Source: Mesorhizobium sp. ZC-5 (GTDB taxonomy: Bacteria; Pseudomonadota; Alphaproteobacteria; Rhizobiales; Rhizobiaceae). Taken from it: 64,000 nt of DNA. Made by a program: the position numbers and the translations under genes. The stretch spans positions 62,001 to 126,000 of the forward strand of contig NZ_JAOWPT010000008.1 in assembly GCF_025753855.1 (NCBI RefSeq), given 5' to 3'. Positions 51,109-58,756 of the stretch are shown one piece after another. Every line of letters begins with the position of its first letter. Positions within the stretch are counted from its first letter, which is position 1. Under the pieces are notes generated by a model, which saw only the letters and a program-made list of their open reading frames with translations, did not search any database and had not been told where the DNA came from.

Positions 51109-52650
51109 ATGGCACAGGCAACCGGGGTCGACCCGAACAATGTCCCGCATCGCGGGCTGATCACCATTTCGATCATGCTGGCGACGATCATGCAGGTGCT
51201 CGACACCACGATCGCCAACGTTGCCCTGCCGACGATGACCGGCGACCTCGGCGCGTCGCCGGACACCATCAACTGGGTGCTGACCTCCTACATCGTCGCC
51301 GCGGCGATCATGACGCCGGTGACCGGCTGGCTCGCCGACCGTTTCGGGCGCAAGGAACTGTTCCTGACCACGGTGGTGGGCTTCACCGTCATGTCGATGC
51401 TGTGCGGCATGGCGTGGAGCCTGGAAAGCATGGTGCTGTTCCGGGTGCTGCAGGGCCTGTTCGGCGCGGCGATCGTGCCGCTGTCGCAAACCTTCCTGCT
51501 CGATATCAATCCCAAGGAACGCCACGGTTCCGCCATGGCGCTGTGGGGCGCCGGCATCATGGTCGGGCCGATCATCGGGCCGACGCTCGGCGGCTGGCTG
51601 ACCGAGAGCTTCAACTGGCGCTGGGTCTTCTTCATCAACCTGCCGGTCGGCATCGTTGCCTTCCTCGGCTGTGCCGCCTACCTGCCGAGCATTGGGACAC
51701 GGCTGCGCGGCTTCGATTTCTTCGGCTTCGCCATGTTGTCGCTCGGCGTCGGCGCGCTGCAGCTGATGCTCGACCGCGGCGCCGAGGTCGACTGGTTCTC
51801 GGCCGCCGAAATCTGGATCGAGCTCGGCCTCGCGCTCACCGGCTTCTGGGTTTTCACCGTGCATACGATGACGGCCAAGAATCCCTTCATCGACCCGAAG
51901 ATCTTCGTCGACAGGAATTTCGTCACCGGACTGGTGTTCATTTTCGTGGTCGGCATCATCCTGCTCGCCAGCCTGGCGCTGCTGCCGCCGATGCTGGCGC
52001 GCATCTTCAACTATCCGACGATCACCACCGGCATCATCATGGCGCCGCGCGGCGTCGGCACCATGGTCTCGATGATCCTGGTCGGCCGTATCATTCAGAA
52101 GGTTGATGCGCGGTATCTGGTGGTGCTTGGCCTGATGCTGACGGCCTACTCGCTCTATGTGATGACCGGCTTCACCCCGCAGATGGACAATTATCTGATC
52201 ATAGAAAGCGGCATCGTCCAGGGCCTCGGCCTCGGGCTGGTTTTCGTGCCCCTGTCGACAGTGGCCTTCGCGACGCTGCCGCCTCACTTCAGGACCGACG
52301 CTGCCAGCCTGTTCAGCCTGGTCCGCAACCTGGGCTCGTCGATCGGCATATCGATCGTCACCGTGCTCCTTACCCGCAACATGCAGATCAACCACGCCGA
52401 ATTGTCGGCCGGCATGACGCCGTTCAATCCGAACCTGTGGTCGGCCTCGCCCGCAGCGGCCGGCGGTGATGTGACCGCGCTTTCGCAGATCGACAATCTC
52501 GTCAACCTGCAGTCGATGATGATTTCCTATGTCAACGACTTCAAGCTGATGATGATCATTACGCTGTGCGCAATTCCGCTGGCGCTGCTGCTGCGCAAGC
52601 CCAAAATGACGACCCCGGCCGGTGCCGCGCCCGCCGCCCACATGGACTGA
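51109..52650 (+). CDS. DHA2-family major facilitator drug:H+ antiporter (EmrB-like)
   Basis: A 513-residue inner-membrane protein with about 14 hydrophobic segments. MFS motifs are ANVALPTMTGDLGAS (motif D-like), the loop 2-3 motif WLADRFGRKELFL and the antiporter motif C region GAGIMVGPIIGPTLGGWLTE. With the upstream EmrA-like protein it forms a tripartite pump; no TolC gene is in the window. The start ATG 51109 has only weak ribosome-binding sequence. The marR-HlyD-DHA2 order is the classical emrRAB arrangement. The exported compound is not known. Confidence 0.95.
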   Translation: MAQATGVDPNNVPHRGLITISIMLATIMQVLDTTIANVALPTMTGDLGASPDTINWVLTSYIVAAAIMTPVTGWLADRFGRKELFLTTVVGFTVMSMLCGMAWSLESMVLFRVLQGLFGAAIVPLSQTFLLDINPKERHGSAMALWGAGIMVGPIIGPTLGGWLTESFNWRWVFFINLPVGIVAFLGCAAYLPSIGTRLRGFDFFGFAMLSLGVGALQLMLDRGAEVDWFSAAEIWIELGLALTGFWVFTVHTMTAKNPFIDPKIFVDRNFVTGLVFIFVVGIILLASLALLPPMLARIFNYPTITTGIIMAPRGVGTMVSMILVGRIIQKVDARYLVVLGLMLTAYSLYVMTGFTPQMDNYLIIESGIVQGLGLGLVFVPLSTVAFATLPPHFRTDAASLFSLVRNLGSSIGISIVTVLLTRNMQINHAELSAGMTPFNPNLWSASPAAAGGDVTALSQIDNLVNLQSMMISYVNDFKLMMIITLCAIPLALLLRKPKMTTPAGAAPAAHMD

Positions 52651-52802
52651 CCATCCCGCATTCTCGGCAAGTCCACCTGGCGGCGGACTGCCTTCCACCT
52701 CCGGTTGGTGGACCGAGAATGCGGATTCTCTCGCAAAAGGGTTCAATCGAGCCGGCTCATGGTCTAAAACGCCGCGCCGGGGGGCGCCGTGAGAGATTCG
52801 AC

Positions 52803-54089
52803 ATGCTTGCCGATGTCACCGCGCCGATTGTTCTGACATTCCAGCTGCTGCGCCGTTTCTGGCCGCAACTCGTCGCACTCGTCCTGCTGGGCATTCTGTT
52901 CGACGGTATTTTCCGGCAGCTTGCCGTGAACGCGGCATTTTTCGACCATTACGCCGGACTGGCGGTGCTGACTTTGGTTGCGTTGACGCAACTGGTGGTC
53001 GTCGTTGCCCTGTTCCAGGTGCTGCGGCCGGCGCTGCCCGAGATCGCGGCGGCGCAGGCCGAAGCCGAGGGATCCGAAAAGTCGCAGGCCAAGGGAGGCG
53101 CATCGCGTTTCGCCTCCATGGTCACGATCGCCCTGCTGCCGTTCTTTGCCTACTACGCGGCCTCCGGTTTTTTGGGCGATATCGTCCGGCAATACTCCAG
53201 GACCGCACTCGAGCAGGCGCCGTTCGGCGAAAGCTTCATGCCGCTCGACGTGCTCGATTCGTGGTGGATACTGCTTCCGGTGGCCGTTGCATGGGCGGTA
53301 CGCAAATTCGCACTGAGAATGCAGAAGGACGCCGCGCACCCGTTTTGGCAGATCGTGGTGGTCGTCTGCGAGACGAACTGGATCTTCACCGGCCTTTACG
53401 TGCTCAGCCGCTGGAAGGACAGGGGGATGGAGTTGCTCATGGAGAGCAAGCTCTGGGCCTTCTTCCAGGCGTTGGTTGAAGCAATCGTCGGCCCCGTCGC
53501 GAGAGCGCGGGCGCAAGGGATGGTGCCGGTAGAAGAGATGTCCCTGGGCGCCTTCGCCGAACTGAGCACTCTGTTCTGGTACATGCTGCTGCCGGTCGTA
53601 TGGCTGGTCATGACCGCGCTGATCTACGGCTACGACGTGAACGACGACAAGGAGCTGATGCACATCCACAACCGCATGCAGCGTTTCGGCGAGCGCTACC
53701 GCGCGATCCCGGCGTTCTTCAGGGATTTCATCGAACACTTCATCGGCGGCTATCGCTCGCGTTACCTGCCGATCGCAAACGGCGTGCGCATAACATTGAG
53801 TTCCGGCGTCGTTCTGCTGGTCACGCTGATTGTCGGATATCGGCTGATCGACTGGGGGGCGTCCTGGCTCTGGCTCGGGACTGCCCATCTGATCGGCCAC
53901 CAGCCGGGTTACGCCTGGGACGTGATCCCCGACGGCATCTCGCTGTTCTTCGGCAGCCAATTCCAGGATTCGTCAATGGGCATCCTCGTGGAACCGCTGC
54001 GGATCTGCTTCCTTGCCGCAGTGCTGGAGACGGCCTTCGCGCTGCCGAAAAGGGCGCGTTCATCGCAGGCACCGCAAGCGGCGGAATAA
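52803..54089 (+). CDS. Polytopic membrane protein of unknown function
   Basis: A 428-residue inner-membrane protein with roughly eight hydrophobic segments: FWPQLVALVLLGILFDGIF, AGLAVLTLVALTQLVVVVALFQVL, MVTIALLPFFAYYAASGF, WWILLPVAVAWAVRKFAL, FWYMLLPVVWLVMTALIYG, and ITLSSGVVLLVTLIVGYRLIDWGASWLWLG among them. No transporter motif is recognised. It is convergent, with a 1-base gap, with three genes for membrane-anchored proteins, which suggests the four belong together. The start at 52803 (MLADVT) follows GTGAGAG; the longer upstream frame is not protein-like. Confidence 0.8.
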   Translation: MLADVTAPIVLTFQLLRRFWPQLVALVLLGILFDGIFRQLAVNAAFFDHYAGLAVLTLVALTQLVVVVALFQVLRPALPEIAAAQAEAEGSEKSQAKGGASRFASMVTIALLPFFAYYAASGFLGDIVRQYSRTALEQAPFGESFMPLDVLDSWWILLPVAVAWAVRKFALRMQKDAAHPFWQIVVVVCETNWIFTGLYVLSRWKDRGMELLMESKLWAFFQALVEAIVGPVARARAQGMVPVEEMSLGAFAELSTLFWYMLLPVVWLVMTALIYGYDVNDDKELMHIHNRMQRFGERYRAIPAFFRDFIEHFIGGYRSRYLPIANGVRITLSSGVVLLVTLIVGYRLIDWGASWLWLGTAHLIGHQPGYAWDVIPDGISLFFGSQFQDSSMGILVEPLRICFLAAVLETAFALPKRARSSQAPQAAE

Positions 54090-54090
54090 C

Positions 54091-54717
54091 TTAGGGTTTC
54101 GGGCGCTCGAAGCGCAGATAGTAAGGCGGCTCGCCGTCCAGTCCCAATGTAGGCCGCACCCGATCCGCTGCATCTTCGGGAACGACGAAGGTTTCGCGGA
54201 TTCTCAAAGTGGCCTCCGGCGGGGCCATCGACTGCGATTGGGAGCCGCACGTGTCGACGCCCTCGCTGTCATCTTTCAAGGCAGGGACGCGACCAAGGTA
54301 GGTGGGCGTCCAGGACCGGCCTTCATCGTCGACAATTCCTACCCTGCACGCCCCCCAGAGTTGTTCGAAGACCGTGTCGCCCATTTTCAGTGTGTTCTTC
54401 GCCGATCCCACCTTGGCGGTGAGGTCGACGACGATGACGATGGCATTGGCAGGCACCATGGCGGATTCGAACCCCTCGAGCCTCCGCATTCCAACCAGCC
54501 GCCAGTCGCTGCCGCCGAACGGCGCTTCTATGCCAGCAGGGACGTCCCTGGCGATCAGGTCGTTGCCTTTGAACAGCCAGCGGACATGCTCGAAGTTCAT
54601 CGCAATCGCAGCAAGCGGCAGCAAAATGACGATCGCCCAGAGGCTGCGGCGGCGCCATTTTCTCTCGGTCTGGAGATCCTGATCGGCAACCGGGCCGGCC
54701 TGTTCGGCAGCGCTCAT
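54091..54717 (-). CDS. Membrane-anchored protein of unknown function (cluster member 3)
   Basis: A 208-residue protein: a polar N terminus (MSAAEQAGPVADQDLQTERKWRRR), one membrane helix (SLWAIVILLPLAAIAMNF, about 24-42) and a beta-rich extracytoplasmic domain (WRLVGMRRLEGFE, AIVIVVDLTAKVGSAKNTLKMGDTVFEQLWGACRVGIVDDEGRSWTPTYLGRVP, ending YYLRFERPKP). The strand pattern 'vvVdLta...' followed by 'vgivDdeGrsW' recalls DUF4352/telokin-like Ig domains of secreted proteins. It has two cysteines (WGACRVG, VDTCGSQ) that could pair. It is 11 bases after the preceding gene, with GAGGGAG before the ATG. Confidence 0.72.
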   Translation of the reverse strand: MSAAEQAGPVADQDLQTERKWRRRSLWAIVILLPLAAIAMNFEHVRWLFKGNDLIARDVPAGIEAPFGGSDWRLVGMRRLEGFESAMVPANAIVIVVDLTAKVGSAKNTLKMGDTVFEQLWGACRVGIVDDEGRSWTPTYLGRVPALKDDSEGVDTCGSQSQSMAPPEATLRIRETFVVPEDAADRVRPTLGLDGEPPYYLRFERPKP

Positions 54718-54728
54718 CGCATTCTCCC

Positions 54729-55283
54729 TCAAAGCTGGCTGATATCGAGGACGTCCGCTATCTGCGCGGGGGTGCCGTCAGGGGTCAGTTCGATCGCGTC
54801 GAGCGTGATGCGCGCTTCAGAATCGAATTCCGTCAGGTAGTCCCTCGAAACGAGCAGCTTTGCGCCGCTTGCCTGATCCGGGGGAATTTCGAAAATGAGG
54901 CGACCGCCCTGCGGCAGGCCCGCGGCAAATGCCGTGGGAAAATCCGAACCGATCCTTCCGGTTTCGACATAGCGCAGTCCCGTCGGCCCCTCCCAGACCC
55001 GCCGATAGATCGATTTCGGGGCCTCGGTGGCGGTCAGGTCCGTCGTCACAACCGCCCACACGCCGCTGGTCGTATAGGTCTGCTGAGAGGTCTTCAGCGC
55101 CCGGGCGAACTCGACCTTGTCGACGCGCATGTCGAAAAACCGCGTCGCGAGCGTCTCACCCATGCTGCCTGCCACGGGAATCGTCCTGGTCAGGTCGTTG
55201 AAGCGTGGTTTCGTTTCCCGCATGCCGTAGCAGAGCAGGGCGGCCACGCACACGATCGCTATGTTGCCGACAAGCTTCATCAT
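54729..55283 (-). CDS. Membrane-anchored or exported protein of unknown function (cluster member 2)
   Basis: A 184-residue protein with a hydrophobic N terminus (MMKLVGNIAIVCVAALLCYGM) that is a signal anchor; C18 sits where a lipobox could be, but LLCYG is not a good lipobox. The extracytoplasmic part is again beta-rich (FFDMRVDKVEFARALKTSQQTYTTSGVWAVVTTDLTATEAPKSIYRRVWEGPTGLRYVETGRIGSDFPTAFAAGLPQGGRLIFEIPPDQASGAKLLVSRDY). That is the same strand order as its neighbours, so the three may be distant paralogues. It overlaps the upstream gene by 4 bases (ATGA). Confidence 0.72.
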   Translation of the reverse strand: MMKLVGNIAIVCVAALLCYGMRETKPRFNDLTRTIPVAGSMGETLATRFFDMRVDKVEFARALKTSQQTYTTSGVWAVVTTDLTATEAPKSIYRRVWEGPTGLRYVETGRIGSDFPTAFAAGLPQGGRLIFEIPPDQASGAKLLVSRDYLTEFDSEARITLDAIELTPDGTPAQIADVLDISQL

Positions 55284-55864
55284 GACGGCGTTCCCGGCGA
55301 TGCTTCCTTGACCGGGAGCGTCACCTCGACGAGCGGCTGCTCGTTGAACCAGCCCGGCTTGCCCTTGAGGTTGTCCATCGGCTTGTAGGTCTTGGTGGTT
55401 ACGGTGAATTTCAGTTGGTCGGGGACGGGCTTCGCGGCCGGCAATGTCCAGAGATAGGCGATGCGTTCGGTCATTCCGGGGTGGAGACGATCCAACCTCT
55501 GCGGATCCCGCATCAGAATGAGGGTCGGTGCGATCTCGTCACGCTCCAGGGGTATGTGGGGCCGGAAAACCGACAGACAGTCATCGCTGCTTTCATGGGT
55601 GCGGTTGGTCATCTCGACTTCCAGCACCAGCGCCTTCTGGCCGTCCTTGAGCGGCGGATAGATGTCCTTCCCGCCGACATATGCTTTCAACGGCACCGCA
55701 CGCCATTGTCCGGTTTCGATCGGGCTGCCTGCCGTCGACTCGGGTATGGGTGGATTGGGCAATGCCCCGAAGGCGCCGAGAAGCCCGGCGATCGAGACGG
55801 CGGCAATGGTCCCCGCGCCCGCCGTCAGCCAGGTTTTCGTCCTGCCACGAATACCGCTGAACAT
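55280..55864 (-). CDS. Membrane-anchored protein of unknown function (cluster member 1)
   Basis: A 194-residue protein, first of the three-gene minus-strand set. The N-terminal helix GAGTIAAVSIAGLLGAFGAL (about 16-36) is followed by a beta-rich domain: WRAVPLKAYVGGKDIYPPLKDGQKALVLEVEMTNRTHESSDDCLSVFRPHIPLERDEIAPTLILMRDPQRLDRLHPGMTERIAYLWTLPAAKPVPDQLKFTV. The sequence '...ALVLEVEMTNRT...' then 'rLhPGmteriaylWtLP' is the pattern of DUF4352-type Ig domains. It should face the periplasm. Promoter and start are supported only by position. Confidence 0.75.
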   Translation of the reverse strand: MFSGIRGRTKTWLTAGAGTIAAVSIAGLLGAFGALPNPPIPESTAGSPIETGQWRAVPLKAYVGGKDIYPPLKDGQKALVLEVEMTNRTHESSDDCLSVFRPHIPLERDEIAPTLILMRDPQRLDRLHPGMTERIAYLWTLPAAKPVPDQLKFTVTTKTYKPMDNLKGKPGWFNEQPLVEVTLPVKEASPGTPS

Positions 55865-56104
55865 GAATCTTGTCCCGTATTCCGATTCGTTCAGCCCGCC
55901 GCCGACGTTATTTAGGAAAAAACCGCGCGGGATGAAACACCTAGCCGCCGCGCTCGTCCAAAAACCGCGCCCGAAGGCCTGAATTCCGCAATTCCCGCAC
56001 CTCTAAATTTGTTGGGCCAGCGCGTCTCGCCTAGCCAATCCGTGAAAATTGTTGCAGGATTTTCATCGAGGAGACCGGATAGTTCGGATAACAAGGGAGC
56101 CCAC

Positions 56105-57694
56105 ATGTCAAAGGAACTCGAATTTCTCAGCCGCCACGTTGTCAGCGGCCGCCTGTCGCGGCGGGATTTTCTCGGCCGCGCCGCGGCACTCGGCGTGAGC
56201 GCCGCATTCGCGAACGGCCTCGTGGGCAATGCCGCGCGGGCACAGGGCGCGGTGAAGGGCGGCCTGCTGAAGGCCGGTATGGTCGGCGGCGAGTCCACCA
56301 ACAGTCTCGACCCCGGAACCTGGTCGAGCCAGGTGCCCTACACGCTGGGCCGCTGCTGGGGCGAGCAACTGCTCGAGACCTCACCGACAGGCGAGATCGA
56401 ATACCGGCTGGCAGAGGAATACGACGCTTCCGACGACGCCAAGACGTGGACGTTCAAGATCAGGAAGGGCGTGACCTTCCACAACGGCAAGGAACTGACG
56501 CCGGCCGACATCGTCGCAACGCTCGAGCGCCATGCCGACGCCAATTCGAAATCCGCAGCGCTGCCTTTCGTGCAGGAATTCCAGACGATCAAGGCAGACG
56601 GCGATACCGTCGTCATCACGCTGAAGGAGCCGAATGCCGACCTGCCCTATGTCGTCGGCGATTACCACCTGATGATCCAGCCGAACGGCGGCAAGGACAA
56701 TCCGACGGAAGGCATCGGCACCGGGCCCTACAAGATCGTGGTCAACGAGCCGGGCGTACGGCATGTCGCGGAGCGACACGAGGGGTATTGGGGCAGCGAC
56801 CAGCGCGGACATGCCGACCAGATCGAGATCGTCGTCATCAACGATTCGACGGCGCGCACGTCTGCCCTGCAGGGCGGTCAGGTGCATATGATCAACCGCG
56901 TCGAGCCGAAAATTGTGGAGCTGGTGAAGCGGGTGCCGGGCGTCACCATCCGCAATGTTCCCGGCAAGGGCCATTATGTCTTCATCGCACACTGCAACAC
57001 CGCGCCGTTCGACAACAACGATCTGAGGCTGGCGCTGAAATATGCGGTCGACCGCGAGGAGATGGTGCAGAAGATCCTCGGCGGCTACGGCACGGTCGGC
57101 AACGACACGCCGATGATCAAGGGCTATCCGCTGTTCGACGACGATATCGAGCAGCGCGTCTTCGATCCGGAGAAGGCTGCGTTCCATTTCAAGAAGTCCG
57201 GTCACAGCGGCTCCGTGCTGCTGCGTACGTCGGATGTGGCCTTCCCCGGCGCGGTCGACGCGGCGCAACTCTACCAGCAGAGCGCGGCCAAATGCGGCAT
57301 TACGCTCGAGGTGAAGCGCGAGCCCGGCGACGGCTACTGGTCGGAGGTCTGGAACAAGCAGCCATTCTCGATGTCGTACTGGACCGGACGGCCGACCCAG
57401 GACCAGGTCTATTCGATCGCCTATCTGTCGAAGGCCGAGTGGAACGACACCCGCTTCCAGCGCGAGGATTTCGACAAGCTGATCCTCGGCGCGCGCAGGG
57501 AACTCGACGAGGCCAAGCGCAAGGCGCTCTATCGCCAGGCGGCGGTCCTGCTCAAGGATGAGGGCGGCGTGATCGTGCCGATGTTCAACAACTACATCGA
57601 CGCGACCAGCGACAAGGTCGGCGGCTGGGTCGATGACCCGAACGGTGAGCTGATGGGCAGCCATGCGCTGACCAAGTGCTGGCTGGTGGCGTAG
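56105..57694 (+). CDS. ABC transporter substrate-binding protein, family 5 (dipeptide/oligopeptide/nickel), Tat-exported
   Basis: A 529-residue periplasmic solute receptor. The signal is of twin-arginine type: SRRDFLGRAAALGVSAAFANGLVGNAARAQG at residues 18-48. The mature protein has the cluster C pattern: SLDPGTWSSQVPYTLGRCWGEQLLETSPTGEIEYRLAEEYDASDDAKTWTFKIRKGVTFHNGKELTPADIVATLERH, then GTGPYKI and DLRLALKYAVDREEMVQKIL. The ligand is unknown. AAGGGAGCC precedes the ATG at 56105. No permease or ATPase genes are adjacent, so it is an orphan or relies on a transporter elsewhere. Confidence 0.93.
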   Translation: MSKELEFLSRHVVSGRLSRRDFLGRAAALGVSAAFANGLVGNAARAQGAVKGGLLKAGMVGGESTNSLDPGTWSSQVPYTLGRCWGEQLLETSPTGEIEYRLAEEYDASDDAKTWTFKIRKGVTFHNGKELTPADIVATLERHADANSKSAALPFVQEFQTIKADGDTVVITLKEPNADLPYVVGDYHLMIQPNGGKDNPTEGIGTGPYKIVVNEPGVRHVAERHEGYWGSDQRGHADQIEIVVINDSTARTSALQGGQVHMINRVEPKIVELVKRVPGVTIRNVPGKGHYVFIAHCNTAPFDNNDLRLALKYAVDREEMVQKILGGYGTVGNDTPMIKGYPLFDDDIEQRVFDPEKAAFHFKKSGHSGSVLLRTSDVAFPGAVDAAQLYQQSAAKCGITLEVKREPGDGYWSEVWNKQPFSMSYWTGRPTQDQVYSIAYLSKAEWNDTRFQREDFDKLILGARRELDEAKRKALYRQAAVLLKDEGGVIVPMFNNYIDATSDKVGGWVDDPNGELMGSHALTKCWLVA

Positions 57695-57732
57695 GCCAGC
57701 TTATTCCGTCGCTGAGGGGTAATCGCTGGAGT

Positions 57733-57868
57733 TACCCCCACCCCTAACCCCTCCCCACAAGGGGGAGGGGGATCGAACAGGCGCTGTTTCGGCTGAAAAC
57801 CATCGAGTGTTAAGCGCTGGATGCACTGCCGCAAAGTCTCCCTCCCCCTTGTGGGGAGGGTGGGGGTA
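57733..57868. repeat. Palindromic intergenic repeat F
   Basis: The left arm TACCCCCACCCCTAACCCCT runs into CCCCACAAGGGGGAGGGGG. The right arm TCCCTCCCCCTTGTGGGGAG ends GGTGGGGGTA at 57868; the spacer is about 60 bases. Arms and spacer are close to repeat E at 29287 in the same order. It lies between two convergent genes. Confidence 0.9.
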
Positions 57869-57925
57869 TGAGCCGAGCGCAGCTGCCAATCTCTATATGC
57901 GATGGCCCTCTCAAGGGGTAGGAAG

Positions 57926-58564
57926 CTAACGCCGTGCCTCGGTCGCCATGCGGAAGGCAAGGCCCGTCAGCACCGTTGCCATCAGCCAGCGCTGGACGAC
58001 CGTCCAGAGCGGCCGGCCGGCGAGAAACAGGGCGATCGACCCCGCCATGGCGATGAAGATGGTGTTGAAGGTGACGCTGACGGCGATCTGCGTTGCGCCC
58101 AGCACCAGCAGCTGCGTGAGCACGCTGCCCTGCTGCGGGTCGATGAACTGCGGCAGCAGCGACAGGTAGAGCACCGCGATCTTCGGGTTGAGCAGCGCGG
58201 TGACGAAGCCCATGGTGAACAGCTTGCGCGGGCTGTCTGCCGGCAGATTGCGGACCTGGAACGGCGAGCGGCCGCCGGGCCGGATCGTCTGCCATGCCAG
58301 CCACAGGAGGTAGAGCGCGCCGGCAAACCGCAAGGCGTCGTAGGCATAGGGAACGGCAATCAGCAGCGCCGTGATGCCGAAGGCGGCGGAAAACACGTAG
58401 AACAGAAAACCGAGCGCGATCCCGCCGAGCGAGATCATGCCGGCGACGGGACCCTGGCAGATGGACCGCGATACCAGGTAGATCATGTTCGGGCCGGGCG
58501 TCAGCACCATGCCGAGCGCGACAAGTGCAAAGGCGATCAAATTTCCGGATTCGGGCACGGGCAT
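57926..58564 (-). CDS. LysE/RhtB family amino-acid or metabolite exporter
   Basis: An inner-membrane protein of 212 residues with about six hydrophobic segments. The N-terminal family motif is ALVALGMVLTPGPNMIYLVSRSICQGPVAGMISLGGIALGFLFY. FTMGFVTALLNPKIAVLYLSLLPQFID is the second signature (the 'NPK' turn). It exports small polar compounds; the substrate is unknown. Start: ATG 58564, or GTG 58558 which has a better distance from GGAG. It is convergent with the peptide-binding-protein gene across repeat F. Confidence 0.9.
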   Translation of the reverse strand: MPVPESGNLIAFALVALGMVLTPGPNMIYLVSRSICQGPVAGMISLGGIALGFLFYVFSAAFGITALLIAVPYAYDALRFAGALYLLWLAWQTIRPGGRSPFQVRNLPADSPRKLFTMGFVTALLNPKIAVLYLSLLPQFIDPQQGSVLTQLLVLGATQIAVSVTFNTIFIAMAGSIALFLAGRPLWTVVQRWLMATVLTGLAFRMATEARR

Positions 58565-58756
58565 TCTCCAGATGTGTGAGAGGTGCCCAGGCGCGCGGCA
58601 TCGGTATGTTCGCGCTTCCCGATGGTTGCCCATCTGGAGCCGGCGGTCAGCCGGGCTCGTCGCCAGTCACGCGAACGGCGGGACTATCGTGTCGGACGCG
58701 GCAGCCTTCAAGACGCTGGCGCGGCCAACCATTGCGCCAGATGCGGCCGGTTGCGA

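Noticed and set aside
49933-52746. Minus-strand open frame of 937 codons over the efflux operon
   Set aside because: Composition is His/Asp/Arg/Gln-rich without hydrophobic core, and it covers three well-supported plus-strand genes. An antisense artefact.
54440-54500. tRNA-like T-arm (GGTTCGAATCC on the minus strand)
   Set aside because: It lies in the coding sequence of a cluster gene; the T stem does not pair and no acceptor or anticodon arm is present.
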